Part shown: positions 37,865 through 46,186 of the stretch, in pieces
How positions within the stretch are numbered: position 1 is the first letter of the stretch
How the letters are laid out: every line of letters begins with the position of its first letter
Assembly: GCF_030848495.1 (NCBI RefSeq)
Contig: NZ_JAVDDT010000008.1
Span: forward strand, 1 to 64,000
Origin: Natronospira bacteriovora
GTDB taxonomy: Bacteria; Pseudomonadota; Gammaproteobacteria; Natronospirales; Natronospiraceae
Direction of reading: 5' to 3'
DNA length: 64,000 bases
Program-made: the position numbers and the translations under genes
The notes under the pieces: generated by a model
Database searches by the model: none
Told to the model about the DNA's origin: nothing
What the model saw: the letters and a program-made list of their open reading frames with translations, nothing else

Positions 37865-39508
37865 TCAATAACCGCTGGCCTGGCCGTCCTTGCGGTATTC
37901 GGAGGCGCCGCGCCAGATGCGGTCCACCGGGTTCCAGGCGATGGCCTGGAAGCCGCCGTAATGGCCGTGGCCGATCTGCACGGTGTGGCCGCGGTCATTG
38001 AGGGCCTCGGCGGTTCCCTCCGGGAAGCCTGGCTCCAGGTGAACCACGCCGCCGTTCTCGTCGGCGGACTTACCGGTGGGGCCGGGGCTGCCGTCGTGGC
38101 GAATGCGGGGGGCATCACCGGCCGCCTGCAGGTTCATGCCGAAGGCCAGCAGATTGATCAGCACCTGGACCTGGCCCTGGGGCTGCATGGCACCGCCCAT
38201 GACGCCAAAGCTCAGCCAGGGTTCGCCGTCGCGGGTGACAAAGCCGGGCATGATGGTGTGGAAGGGGCGCTTGCCGGGGGCAATGACATTGGGGTGGCCG
38301 GCTTCCAGGCTGAACAGGCAGCCCCGGTTCTGCAGGCTGAAGCCCAGGCCGACGGGGACCACGCCCGAACCCATGCCCATGTAATTGCTCTGGATGAGCG
38401 AGACCATCATGCCCTCGGAATCCGCCGTGGTGAGGTAGACGGTGTCACCCCCATCCAGTTTCGGCTCGCCGGCGGGAATGTCACGAACGGCCTTGTTCGC
38501 GTCCAGCAGGCGCCGGCGCTCGTCATTGTAAGCCTTGGAGATGAGCTCTTCGGCCGGTACCTTGGCGAAGGACGGGTCGGCGTAATAGCGGGCGCGATCG
38601 GCGAAGGCCAGTTTCTTGGCCTCCACCAGCAGATGCACGTGCTCGGGGCTGCCGAAGCCGGCCTTCTTGAGATCCCAGGGCTCCAGCAGGCGCAGCATCT
38701 GCAGGGCGGCAATGCCCTGGCCATTGGGCGGCAGCTGCCACACGGTCTTGCCGTGGAAATCCACCGACAGGGGCTCGACCCATTCCGGCTTGTAGGCGGC
38801 CAGATCCTGCTCCGAAAGCAGGCCGCCGGCTTGCTGCACGGTCTCCGACATGCTGCGGGCGGCCGGCCCCTGATAGAAGACCTGCTCGCCATCCTGGGCC
38901 ATGCCGGCCAGCAGGCGGGCCAGGCCGGGGTTGCGGAAGCGCTCACCCTTTCGCGGAGCGCGGCCGGCGGGCAGGAAGGTGGTGGCGAAACCCGGCTCAT
39001 CGGCCAGGCGCTGGGCATTGGCGGCCCATTCCGTGGCGATGATCTCGCTGACCGGGAAGCCGTCGCGGGCGTAGGCCACCGCGGGCTCGAGCAGGCGGGA
39101 CATGGGCAGACGCCCGTACTGACGGTGCAGCTCGTACCAGCCGCCCACGGCGCCGGGCACACTCACCGACAGGGCCCCCTTGTCAGGGATGGCCTTGTAA
39201 CCCTTGCCCTCGAACCAGCTGCGGCCGGCCGCCCCCGGCGCTCCGCCGCTGGCATTCATGCCCTTGAGCTTCTTCTCTGCGGGATCCCAGACCATGGCGA
39301 AGAGATCACCGCCCAGCCCGGCGCCGGTGGGCTCCACCACACACAGCACGGCATTGGCGGCAATCGCGGCATCCACCGCCGAACCACCCTCGCGAAGGAC
39401 CGATACCGCGGCCTCGGTGGCGAGTGGCTGGGAGGTGGCGGCCATGCCGTTGCAGGAAAAGACTTCGGACCGGGTGGCCCAGGAATCACGGGGATAGCGA
39501 GCGCTCAT
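37865..39508 (-). CDS. Gamma-glutamyltransferase family protein without signal peptide
   Basis: The 547-residue Ntn-hydrolase precursor should self-cleave before Thr356 (GGDTVYLTTAD); Asp363 sits at the expected +7 position and GSG at 380-382 forms the oxyanion region. The motif lacks the TTHYS form of classical glutathione-cleaving enzymes, so acyl donors may differ. There is no N-terminal signal peptide, so it is probably cytoplasmic. It lies 214 bases downstream of an exported paralogue on the same strand, separated by a hexanucleotide-repeat hairpin. I would not call it a glutathione hydrolase with confidence. Confidence 0.9.
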   Translation of the reverse strand: MSARYPRDSWATRSEVFSCNGMAATSQPLATEAAVSVLREGGSAVDAAIAANAVLCVVEPTGAGLGGDLFAMVWDPAEKKLKGMNASGGAPGAAGRSWFEGKGYKAIPDKGALSVSVPGAVGGWYELHRQYGRLPMSRLLEPAVAYARDGFPVSEIIATEWAANAQRLADEPGFATTFLPAGRAPRKGERFRNPGLARLLAGMAQDGEQVFYQGPAARSMSETVQQAGGLLSEQDLAAYKPEWVEPLSVDFHGKTVWQLPPNGQGIAALQMLRLLEPWDLKKAGFGSPEHVHLLVEAKKLAFADRARYYADPSFAKVPAEELISKAYNDERRRLLDANKAVRDIPAGEPKLDGGDTVYLTTADSEGMMVSLIQSNYMGMGSGVVPVGLGFSLQNRGCLFSLEAGHPNVIAPGKRPFHTIMPGFVTRDGEPWLSFGVMGGAMQPQGQVQVLINLLAFGMNLQAAGDAPRIRHDGSPGPTGKSADENGGVVHLEPGFPEGTAEALNDRGHTVQIGHGHYGGFQAIAWNPVDRIWRGASEYRKDGQASGY

Positions 39509-39580
39509 TGCCGGTTTCCTTTCTTATTGTCACCAGAAGGTCTGCTGGCATTGTGCCATAAAGGATTGTTCACAATCGTA

Positions 39581-39704
<124 letters not shown>

Positions 39705-39722
39705 GGCCGGGGTAGCTGGGGG

Positions 39723-41429
39723 CTAATACCCCGCGGCATAACCATCCTTTCTCGGCTCCGAGGCGCCGTACCAGACGCCGGTTTCCGGGTCGCGCATGAT
39801 GGCCTGGTAGCCGCCGAAGCCGGCGCCGCCGATTTCCACTTTGTGGCCCTTTCGTCTCAGGGCGCGCAGCGTGGATTCGGAGAAGCCGCTCTCCAGGTGG
39901 ACGGTGCCGCCGTCGCGCATGACGTCGCCTTCGGGCTGGGAGCTGCCGATGTGGGAGATGCGCGGGGCGTCACCGGCGCCCTGCAGGCTCATGCCGAAAT
40001 CCACCATGTTGATGATGATCTGGGCATGGGCCTGGGGCTGCATGGCACCGCCCATGACGCCAAAGCTCATGAAGGGTTCGCCATTACGGGTGACAAAGGC
40101 CGGAATGATGGTGTGGAAGGGGCGCTTGCCCGGCTCAAGGCTGTTGGGGTGATCCGGGTCCAGGTTGAACATCTCGGCGCGGTTCTGAAGAACGAAGCCG
40201 AGGCCATCCGGCGTCATGCCCGACCCCATGCCCCGGTAGTTGCTCTGAATCAGGGACACCATGTTGCCGTCCTCATCCGCCGTGGTCAGGTAGATGGTGT
40301 CGGCGTTGTCCAGGCGCGGGTCGCCGGCCGGGAACTCCCGGGCGGCGCGTCGGCGGTCGATCCGCTTGCGGCGTTCCTCCGCGTATTCCTTTGAAACAAG
40401 TTGCGAAACGGGAACGTCGGCAAACTCCGGGTCGGCATAGAAGCGGGCCCGATCCTCGAAGGCCAGTTTCTTGGCCTCCACGAAGAGGTGAATGTATTCC
40501 GGATCATCCAGGCTCATCTCCGACAGGTCCCAGTGCTCGAGGATATTGAGAATCTGCAGGGCGGCGATGCCCTGGGTGTTGGGTGGCAGCTGCCAGACAT
40601 CGAAGCCGCGATAGTTGCTGGCGACCGGATCGATCCAGGTGGATTCGTGGGCGGCCATGTCATCGGCGGTGAGGAAACCGCCCTGACGTTCCATGTAGTC
40701 GCCAATGGTCTCGGCGATCTCGCCGCGGTAGAAGACATCCCGCCCTTTCTCCGCCAGCAGGCGGTAGGTGTGGCCCAGGTCCGGGTTGCGAAAGATCTCG
40801 CCCTTTTTCGGGGCGCGGCCCTCGGGCATGAAGGTCTCGGGGAAGTTTTCGTACTCTTCAAGCACCTCGGCATTGCGCGCCCAGAAATAGGCAATCACCT
40901 CGGTGACGGGAAAGCCGTTCTCGGCGTAGTGGATGGCCGGCGCCAGGATGTCCTCCATGCTGACGCGGCCGAAGCGCTCATGCAGCTCGAACCAGCCGTC
41001 CACGGCGCCGGGTACCGAGACCGGCAGGGGGCCACGCTGGGGAATGCGGTCGTAATCGTTCTCGCTGAACCATTCGCGGGTCATGCTCATGGGAGCCCGG
41101 CCGCTGGCATTGAGGCCGTACAGTTGCTCGCTTTCGGCATCCCAGACAATGGCGAAGAGATCGCCGCCGATGCCGTTGCCAGTGGGCTCGGTCAGGCCCA
41201 GCATGGCATTGGCGGCGATGGCGGCATCAATGGCGTTGCCGCCGTTGCGCATGACTTCCAGGGCCATCTGGGTGGCCAGGGGCTGGCTGGTGGCAGCCAT
41301 GGCGCCGGTGGCGAGCACATCGGAGCGGCTGAGCTTCTCGTCGGTCTCCACCCGATCCCAGGCCAGGGCGGTGGTGGCGACCGCCACGAGCAGACTCGTC
41401 ATCAGGGCGGCAAATGCAGTGCGGAACAT
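39723..41429 (-). CDS. Gamma-glutamyltransferase family protein, exported
   Basis: The 568-residue precursor has a clear signal peptide (hydrophobic 6-22, cleavage near ALAW at 24). Self-cleavage is expected before Thr378 (ADTIYLTTAD), with Asp385 at +7 and GSG downstream. It is a close paralogue of the next gene, sharing long stretches such as QLPPN-QGIAALQ. The ATG at 41429 has GGAG seven bases upstream; a GTG at 41435 is an alternative. Being periplasmic, it would act on gamma-glutamyl compounds outside the cytoplasm. The exact substrate is unknown. Confidence 0.92.
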   Translation of the reverse strand: MFRTAFAALMTSLLVAVATTALAWDRVETDEKLSRSDVLATGAMAATSQPLATQMALEVMRNGGNAIDAAIAANAMLGLTEPTGNGIGGDLFAIVWDAESEQLYGLNASGRAPMSMTREWFSENDYDRIPQRGPLPVSVPGAVDGWFELHERFGRVSMEDILAPAIHYAENGFPVTEVIAYFWARNAEVLEEYENFPETFMPEGRAPKKGEIFRNPDLGHTYRLLAEKGRDVFYRGEIAETIGDYMERQGGFLTADDMAAHESTWIDPVASNYRGFDVWQLPPNTQGIAALQILNILEHWDLSEMSLDDPEYIHLFVEAKKLAFEDRARFYADPEFADVPVSQLVSKEYAEERRKRIDRRRAAREFPAGDPRLDNADTIYLTTADEDGNMVSLIQSNYRGMGSGMTPDGLGFVLQNRAEMFNLDPDHPNSLEPGKRPFHTIIPAFVTRNGEPFMSFGVMGGAMQPQAHAQIIINMVDFGMSLQGAGDAPRISHIGSSQPEGDVMRDGGTVHLESGFSESTLRALRRKGHKVEIGGAGFGGYQAIMRDPETGVWYGASEPRKDGYAAGY

Positions 41430-41595
41430 GGACACACTCCGTCAACAGGGGGCTGAGTCCCCCAAGATAGCAGAGGCGAATACCGCCGGGCTGTCATTGG
41501 CCGCCCGGCTCCTCTATTCTTGGAGGCATTCGCCCGCCGCGACCGGACATAATCCGGCCACGGCACAGACACGCCATACACTGCGGGGACAGACT

Positions 41596-44016
41596 GTGCT
41601 GGATCGCGCACGCCGTCGGGACGGACTCGTTGGACTGCTGATCGGCCTTTTGGTGGCCATGGCCGGCCTCACCGGAGGCTGGCAGCCCCTGAACGACCGC
41701 ATCAGCAGCTGGGGCATGCAACTGTCTTCAGATCGACCGCTGAGCGCGGACATCAGCCTGGTGGAAGTTGACCCGGGGCGGCTGCCTGGCGTGGCGGATG
41801 ACGCGGCTCTCGCCACGGCCCTGGGCGAAGCCCTGCTGGCGGCGGATCAGGCCCGCCCGACCGCGCTGGCGCTGCTGTTGCCACCGGGCTGGCCGCTGCC
41901 GGCCCTGGGCGACGACGAGGCGCTGCGGACGCCGCTGCTGCTCGGTCTGGCCGGGGACCGTGTCGGCCAGCACCCCTTCTCGCCGCGCCGCCAGGCGCCA
42001 CTGCCCGACTATCTGCTTGCCAGCACCCTGCCGCTGCCGCGCCATGAAGAAAGCCTGATGGTGAGCCTCGGGCGCCAGAGTGGCCTGCTGAGGGGCCAGC
42101 CACCGCGTCGTTATCTGGCCAGCCTGCCGACGCTTCACGGGGTGCAGGCCGCCGGCCTGCTGCCGGAACCCGGCCATGGCAGCAGCCTGGCCCTGGCGCG
42201 GGTCGGTGAAGCCGCGGCGGGACTGCCGGCCCTGTCACTGCAGCTGGCGGCCCTGCTTGAAGGCCAGACCGCGGACGCCATCCAACTGGATGCTGATGGT
42301 CTGCGTGTGGCGGGCCGGTCTCTGGCCGTGGACAATCGCTTCCACTATCGCCCCTTCCCCTACCGCGGGCAGGATGAGGCTTTCCCGCGACTGGACTTCC
42401 AGCGCCTGCAAGCGGGTGAAGTCGCCACAGCGGATCTCGCCGGGCAGTTGATCATCATCGCCCCGACCCATGACGAGCGGCACCACCTGGCGGCGTTGAC
42501 GGCAAGCCATGCCAGCGCCATCCACGCCGGGCATGTCTATGCCCAGCCTGCCTGGGGCCCGGCACTGCCGTGGGCGGCGCTGGTCGCCGTGCTGCTGTGG
42601 TTGACCCTGGTGCTGCCACGACTGAATGTCACCAGCGGCCTCTATCTGGGCCTGTTGTTGGCCGTGGGGCTGTTCGGCCTGCAGTTTCTGCTGCCGACCA
42701 TCCGCCTGATGCACCTGGAGCTGGCCATGCCGCTGGTGGCTCTGGTCGGGGGCCAGGCCGGTCTGCTGATCAAGCGGGTGCTGGATATCCGCCAGGAGGG
42801 CCTGTACGGCGCCCTGAGCGAAGCCAATCGCCAGTTGGCCGAATCCCTGCGCCGACAGGGCCAGACGGACGCCGCCTTCGAGCGCCTGAAGCGCTGCCCG
42901 GCCACCGGGCCAGTGCTGGAAAGCCTGTATGAACTGGGCCTGGATCTGGAGCGCCGGCGGGAGTTCGCCCGCGCCCAGGGCGTGCACCGGCACATCGAGT
43001 CCCTGTCGCCGGGTTTCCGGGACAGCCGTGATCGCATCCGTAAACTGGCCGAGCTGGAGACGCGAACGGCCCTGGGCAACCGCAGTGCGGGCGGCGGCAC
43101 ACTGGTGATGCCGGACGAGGACATGCAGAAACCCATGCTCGGCCGCTACGAAATCGAGCGTGAGCTGGGCCGGGGGGCCATGGGTGTGGTCTATCTCGGC
43201 CATGATCCGCGCATCGGCCGGACCGTGGCCATCAAGACCATGGCCCTGTCACAGGAATTCGAAGGCTCGGATCTTGAACAGGTGACCGAGCGCTTCTTCC
43301 GCGAAGCGGAAACCGCCGGGCGGCTGCAGCACCCCGGCATCGTCACCATCTACGACGTGGGCGAGGAAGCGGACCTGGCCTATATCGCCATGGACTATCT
43401 GGATGGCAAGGGCCTGCAGCACTACACCGACCCGGGTCGCCTGCTGCCACCCATCACCGCCTGCGACATCGTCATCCAGGTGGCCGAGGCCCTGGACTAT
43501 GCCCACGGCCGCAATGTGGTTCACCGCGACATCAAGCCGGCCAACATGATCTACCTGCCGGAATCCCGGCGCGTGGTGCTGACCGATTTCGGTGTCGCCT
43601 GCCTGACCGATTCCCGCCGGACCAAGACCGGTACCATCCTCGGCACGCCCTCCTACATGTCACCCGAGCAGGTATTGGGACGGAAAGTGGACGGCCGCTC
43701 GGATCTGTTCAGCCTGGGCGTAACCCTGTACCAGATGCTGCGCGGCGAGCTGCCCTTTGAAGGTGAGCCACTGGCAACCCTGCTGTACAAGATCGCCAAC
43801 GACAAGACCCCCAATGTGCGGCGCGGCCGCAGTGACCTGCCGCCCTGCCTCGACCGTTTCATCAAGCGCGCCCTGGCCAAGAAGCCGGACGAGCGCTTCG
43901 CGAGCGGGGCGGAAATGGCGACGGCCCTGCGCCGCTGTCGCAAGGAAGTGGCGGCCCGCCAGCCTTCAAAGTCCGAGGAGGCCGGAGCCACCGCCGACAA
44001 TCGGGGGGAAAAGTGA
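41596..44016 (+). CDS. CHASE2 sensor domain / Ser-Thr protein kinase fusion
   Basis: The 806-residue protein has an N-terminal anchor (about 10-26), a periplasmic CHASE2-type domain (about 45-315), two or three transmembrane segments (320-395), a helical TPR-like linker (410-500) and a C-terminal Hanks-type kinase (514-790). Kinase motifs are intact: GRGAMG loop, VAIK lysine, HRDIKPAN near 642, DFG near 663 and GTPSYMSPEQ. The start is GTG at 41596, with CGGGGAC upstream; the longer open frame runs antisense through the gamma-glutamyltransferase gene. It lacks an obvious phosphatase partner. The signal and substrates are unknown. Confidence 0.92.
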   Translation: MLDRARRRDGLVGLLIGLLVAMAGLTGGWQPLNDRISSWGMQLSSDRPLSADISLVEVDPGRLPGVADDAALATALGEALLAADQARPTALALLLPPGWPLPALGDDEALRTPLLLGLAGDRVGQHPFSPRRQAPLPDYLLASTLPLPRHEESLMVSLGRQSGLLRGQPPRRYLASLPTLHGVQAAGLLPEPGHGSSLALARVGEAAAGLPALSLQLAALLEGQTADAIQLDADGLRVAGRSLAVDNRFHYRPFPYRGQDEAFPRLDFQRLQAGEVATADLAGQLIIIAPTHDERHHLAALTASHASAIHAGHVYAQPAWGPALPWAALVAVLLWLTLVLPRLNVTSGLYLGLLLAVGLFGLQFLLPTIRLMHLELAMPLVALVGGQAGLLIKRVLDIRQEGLYGALSEANRQLAESLRRQGQTDAAFERLKRCPATGPVLESLYELGLDLERRREFARAQGVHRHIESLSPGFRDSRDRIRKLAELETRTALGNRSAGGGTLVMPDEDMQKPMLGRYEIERELGRGAMGVVYLGHDPRIGRTVAIKTMALSQEFEGSDLEQVTERFFREAETAGRLQHPGIVTIYDVGEEADLAYIAMDYLDGKGLQHYTDPGRLLPPITACDIVIQVAEALDYAHGRNVVHRDIKPANMIYLPESRRVVLTDFGVACLTDSRRTKTGTILGTPSYMSPEQVLGRKVDGRSDLFSLGVTLYQMLRGELPFEGEPLATLLYKIANDKTPNVRRGRSDLPPCLDRFIKRALAKKPDERFASGAEMATALRRCRKEVAARQPSKSEEAGATADNRGEK

Positions 44017-44089
44017 CGTTCCAATCGTGAGAGGCCTGGGTGTGACGGCTTGACAATCCACCGCGACTGGCCCAACCTGAAGATCAGAA

Positions 44090-44141
44090 AGCGCCGATTT
44101 GATACCAGCTTGCGGGCGCTCAATAAATGCAGCTAAAGAGG
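44090..44141 (+). ncRNA. SAM-II (SAM-alpha) riboswitch
   Basis: A 6-bp P1 helix pairs AGCGCC (44090-44095) with GGCGCT (44115-44120) around a 19-base loop beginning GATTT. It is followed by the conserved tail AATAAATGCAGCTAAAGAGG (44122-44141). Loop length, the GATTT and AATAAATG-AGCTAAA elements and the terminal purine run match the SAM-II consensus as I remember it. It sits 78 bases upstream of metF, the first gene of a methionine operon, where SAM repression makes sense. A TTGACA at 44050-44055 is a likely -35 element. The expression platform is not obvious because AGAGG is not adjacent to a start codon. Confidence 0.85.
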
Positions 44142-44219
44142 TTCCCGCCTTTTCAGAACCCCCGCTGCAGTACCGCAAGTGATCAGAACGGCGCCGTCAT
44201 CAGGACAGGAGCGCCGAGC

Positions 44220-45167
44220 ATGCAAGAAGTCCCCTGTAGCCGCTGGAAGAAAGACGACGATGCCCGTCTGAAGGTGTCCTTTGAATTCTTCCCTCCCCGC
44301 ACTGAAGCCATGGAAAAACGCCTGTGGGAGGCCGTGACCACTCTGGCACCCCTGGGCCCGCGTTTCATGTCCGTGACCTACGGGGCCGGTGGCTCCACCC
44401 GGGAACGCACCCACAACACCGTGCGTCGCATCCTGCATGAAACCAACGTCACCCCGGCCGCCCATCTGACCTGCGTGGGCGCCAGCCGCGATGAGGTGGA
44501 TGCCGTGGCACGGGATTACTGGGCCGCCGGGGTGCGCCACCTGGTGGCCCTGCGCGGTGATCCGCCGGAAGGGGTTGGCCAGGGCTTTCAGCCCCACCCG
44601 GAAGGCTATGCCAATGCCGCCGAGCTGGTGGCCGGCTTGAAGGCCATTGCCGATTTCGACATCAGCGTGGCGGCCTATCCCGAGGTGCATCCGGAAGCCG
44701 TCTCCCCCGAGGCCGATCTGGACAATCTGCGGCGCAAGGTGGACGCCGGGGCCAATCGCCTGATCACCCAATACTTCTTTGACGTGGCCGATTTCCTGCG
44801 CTTTCGCGACCGGGTGAGTGATGCGGGCATCACCACGCCGCTGGTGCCGGGCATTCTCCCGGTCAGCAACTTCGACACCGTGGCCCGTTTCAGTGCCGCC
44901 TGCGGGGCGCGCATCCCCCTCTGGCTGGAGCGCCTGTTCGAGGGCCTGGATGATGACCCGGCCACCCGGCAGCTGGTGGCCGCGACGGTGGCCTCGGAAC
45001 AGTGCCTGGCCCTGCAGGGCGAAGGCATCGATGAATTTCATTTCTACACCCTGAACCGGGCCGAACTGGTCAAGGCCATCTGCCGCATGCTGGGCGTCTG
45101 CCCCGACCGGCAAGAGCGCGTACGCCAGGCACCGGCCCGGCCGGCCGCCCTGCAGGAGTCCGTCTGA
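44220..45167 (+). CDS. metF: 5,10-methylenetetrahydrofolate reductase
   Basis: The 315-residue flavoenzyme reduces methylene-THF to methyl-THF, the methyl donor for the methionine synthase encoded next. It starts with FEFFPPRT (catalytic Glu in the FEFxPP motif), has YGAGGSTR and the LVALRGD segment near 118-124, and ITQYFFD near 195. The ATG at 44220 has GGAG eight bases upstream; the frame opens further up inside the riboswitch, which I reject as coding. It is two bases upstream of the first metH gene. Confidence 0.96.
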   Translation: MQEVPCSRWKKDDDARLKVSFEFFPPRTEAMEKRLWEAVTTLAPLGPRFMSVTYGAGGSTRERTHNTVRRILHETNVTPAAHLTCVGASRDEVDAVARDYWAAGVRHLVALRGDPPEGVGQGFQPHPEGYANAAELVAGLKAIADFDISVAAYPEVHPEAVSPEADLDNLRRKVDAGANRLITQYFFDVADFLRFRDRVSDAGITTPLVPGILPVSNFDTVARFSAACGARIPLWLERLFEGLDDDPATRQLVAATVASEQCLALQGEGIDEFHFYTLNRAELVKAICRMLGVCPDRQERVRQAPARPAALQESV

Positions 45168-45169
45168 AC

Positions 45170-46186
45170 ATGAATGAGGCACTGCATCAGGCACTGGCGG
45201 AACGCATCCTGGTTCTGGACGGGGGCATGGGCACCATGATTCAGAACCTGTCCCTGAATGAGGCCCAGTTCCGGGGTGAGGCCTTTGCCGATCATCCCCA
45301 GGACCTGGCCGGCAACAATGACCTGCTCAATCTCAGCCAGCCGGACCGCATCCGCCGGCTGCACCGGGATTACCTGGAAGCCGGTGCGGATCTGATCGAG
45401 ACCAATACCTTCAACGCCAACCGCATTTCCCAGGCCGACTACGGGCTGGAGGAAGAGACCCGCGCCATCAATCTGGCCGGCGCCCGCCTGGCCCGTGAAG
45501 CGGCGGATGCGGTGGCCGAGGAAAGTGGCCGACCACGCTGGGTGATTGGTGTGCTGGGACCCACCAACCAGACCACCTCCATGTCGCCGGACGTGAATGA
45601 TCCGGGCAAGCGCAACGTACGCTTTGCGGATCTGGTGGCGGTCTACCGGGAAGCCGGTGAAGCCCTGCTGGACGGTGGCTCGGATCTGCTGATGGTGGAA
45701 ACCATCTTCGACACCCTCAATGCCAAGGCGGCCCTGTTCGCCCTGGATGAACTGTTCGAGGCCCGTGGCCAGCGCTGGCCATTGATGATCTCGGCCACCA
45801 TCACCGATGCCAGCGGGCGCACCCTCTCCGGCCAGACGGTGGAGGCCTTCTGGCATTCAGTGATGCATGCCCGCCCCTTCAGCGTGGGCCTGAACTGCGC
45901 CCTGGGGGCCGAGCAGCTGCGACCCTATGTGGCGGAACTGGGCCGGGTGGCCAATGTGGCCATCAGTGCCCATCCCAATGCCGGCCTGCCCAATGATCTG
46001 GGCGAATACGATCAGGGGCCGGAGGAGATGGCGGGCCTGATTCAGGAATGGGCGGAAGCTGGCCTGCTCAACATCATCGGTGGCTGCTGTGGCACCACCC
46101 CGGAACATATCGCCGCCATCGCCCGGGCCGTTGACGGCCGGCGCCCACGCCCATTGTCCGCCGTACAGGAGCGACTCGCCTCATGA
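45170..46186 (+). CDS. metH: Methionine synthase, homocysteine-binding module (split MetH, part 1)
   Basis: The 338-residue protein corresponds to the N-terminal homocysteine S-methyltransferase barrel of cobalamin-dependent MetH. It has [10 protein letters not shown] (17-26) and the zinc ligands Cys243 (NCALG) and Cys306/Cys307 (GGCCGTT). The other MetH modules are encoded by the next gene, whose ATG overlaps this stop by four bases. The split lies at the natural boundary between the homocysteine and folate domains, so it is a true two-gene enzyme rather than a frameshift. Confidence 0.95.
   Translation: MNEALHQALAERILVLDGGMGTMIQNLSLNEAQFRGEAFADHPQDLAGNNDLLNLSQPDRIRRLHRDYLEAGADLIETNTFNANRISQADYGLEEETRAINLAGARLAREAADAVAEESGRPRWVIGVLGPTNQTTSMSPDVNDPGKRNVRFADLVAVYREAGEALLDGGSDLLMVETIFDTLNAKAALFALDELFEARGQRWPLMISATITDASGRTLSGQTVEAFWHSVMHARPFSVGLNCALGAEQLRPYVAELGRVANVAISAHPNAGLPNDLGEYDQGPEEMAGLIQEWAEAGLLNIIGGCCGTTPEHIAAIARAVDGRRPRPLSAVQERLAS

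Noticed and set aside
41083-41595. 171-codon N-terminal extension of the CHASE2-kinase
   Set aside because: It lies antisense within the exported gamma-glutamyltransferase gene, and a GTG with a ribosome site at 41596 precedes the membrane anchor.
44127-44219. Earlier ATG for metF
   Set aside because: It falls inside the conserved tail of the riboswitch; the encoded 31 residues are absent from MetF proteins and 44220 has a good ribosome site.
44142-44219. SAH riboswitch or intrinsic terminator between the SAM-II element and metF
   Set aside because: A GGAGCGCCGAG word hints at SAH elements, but the rest of the consensus is missing; the short ACGGCGCCGT palindrome has no U-tract.
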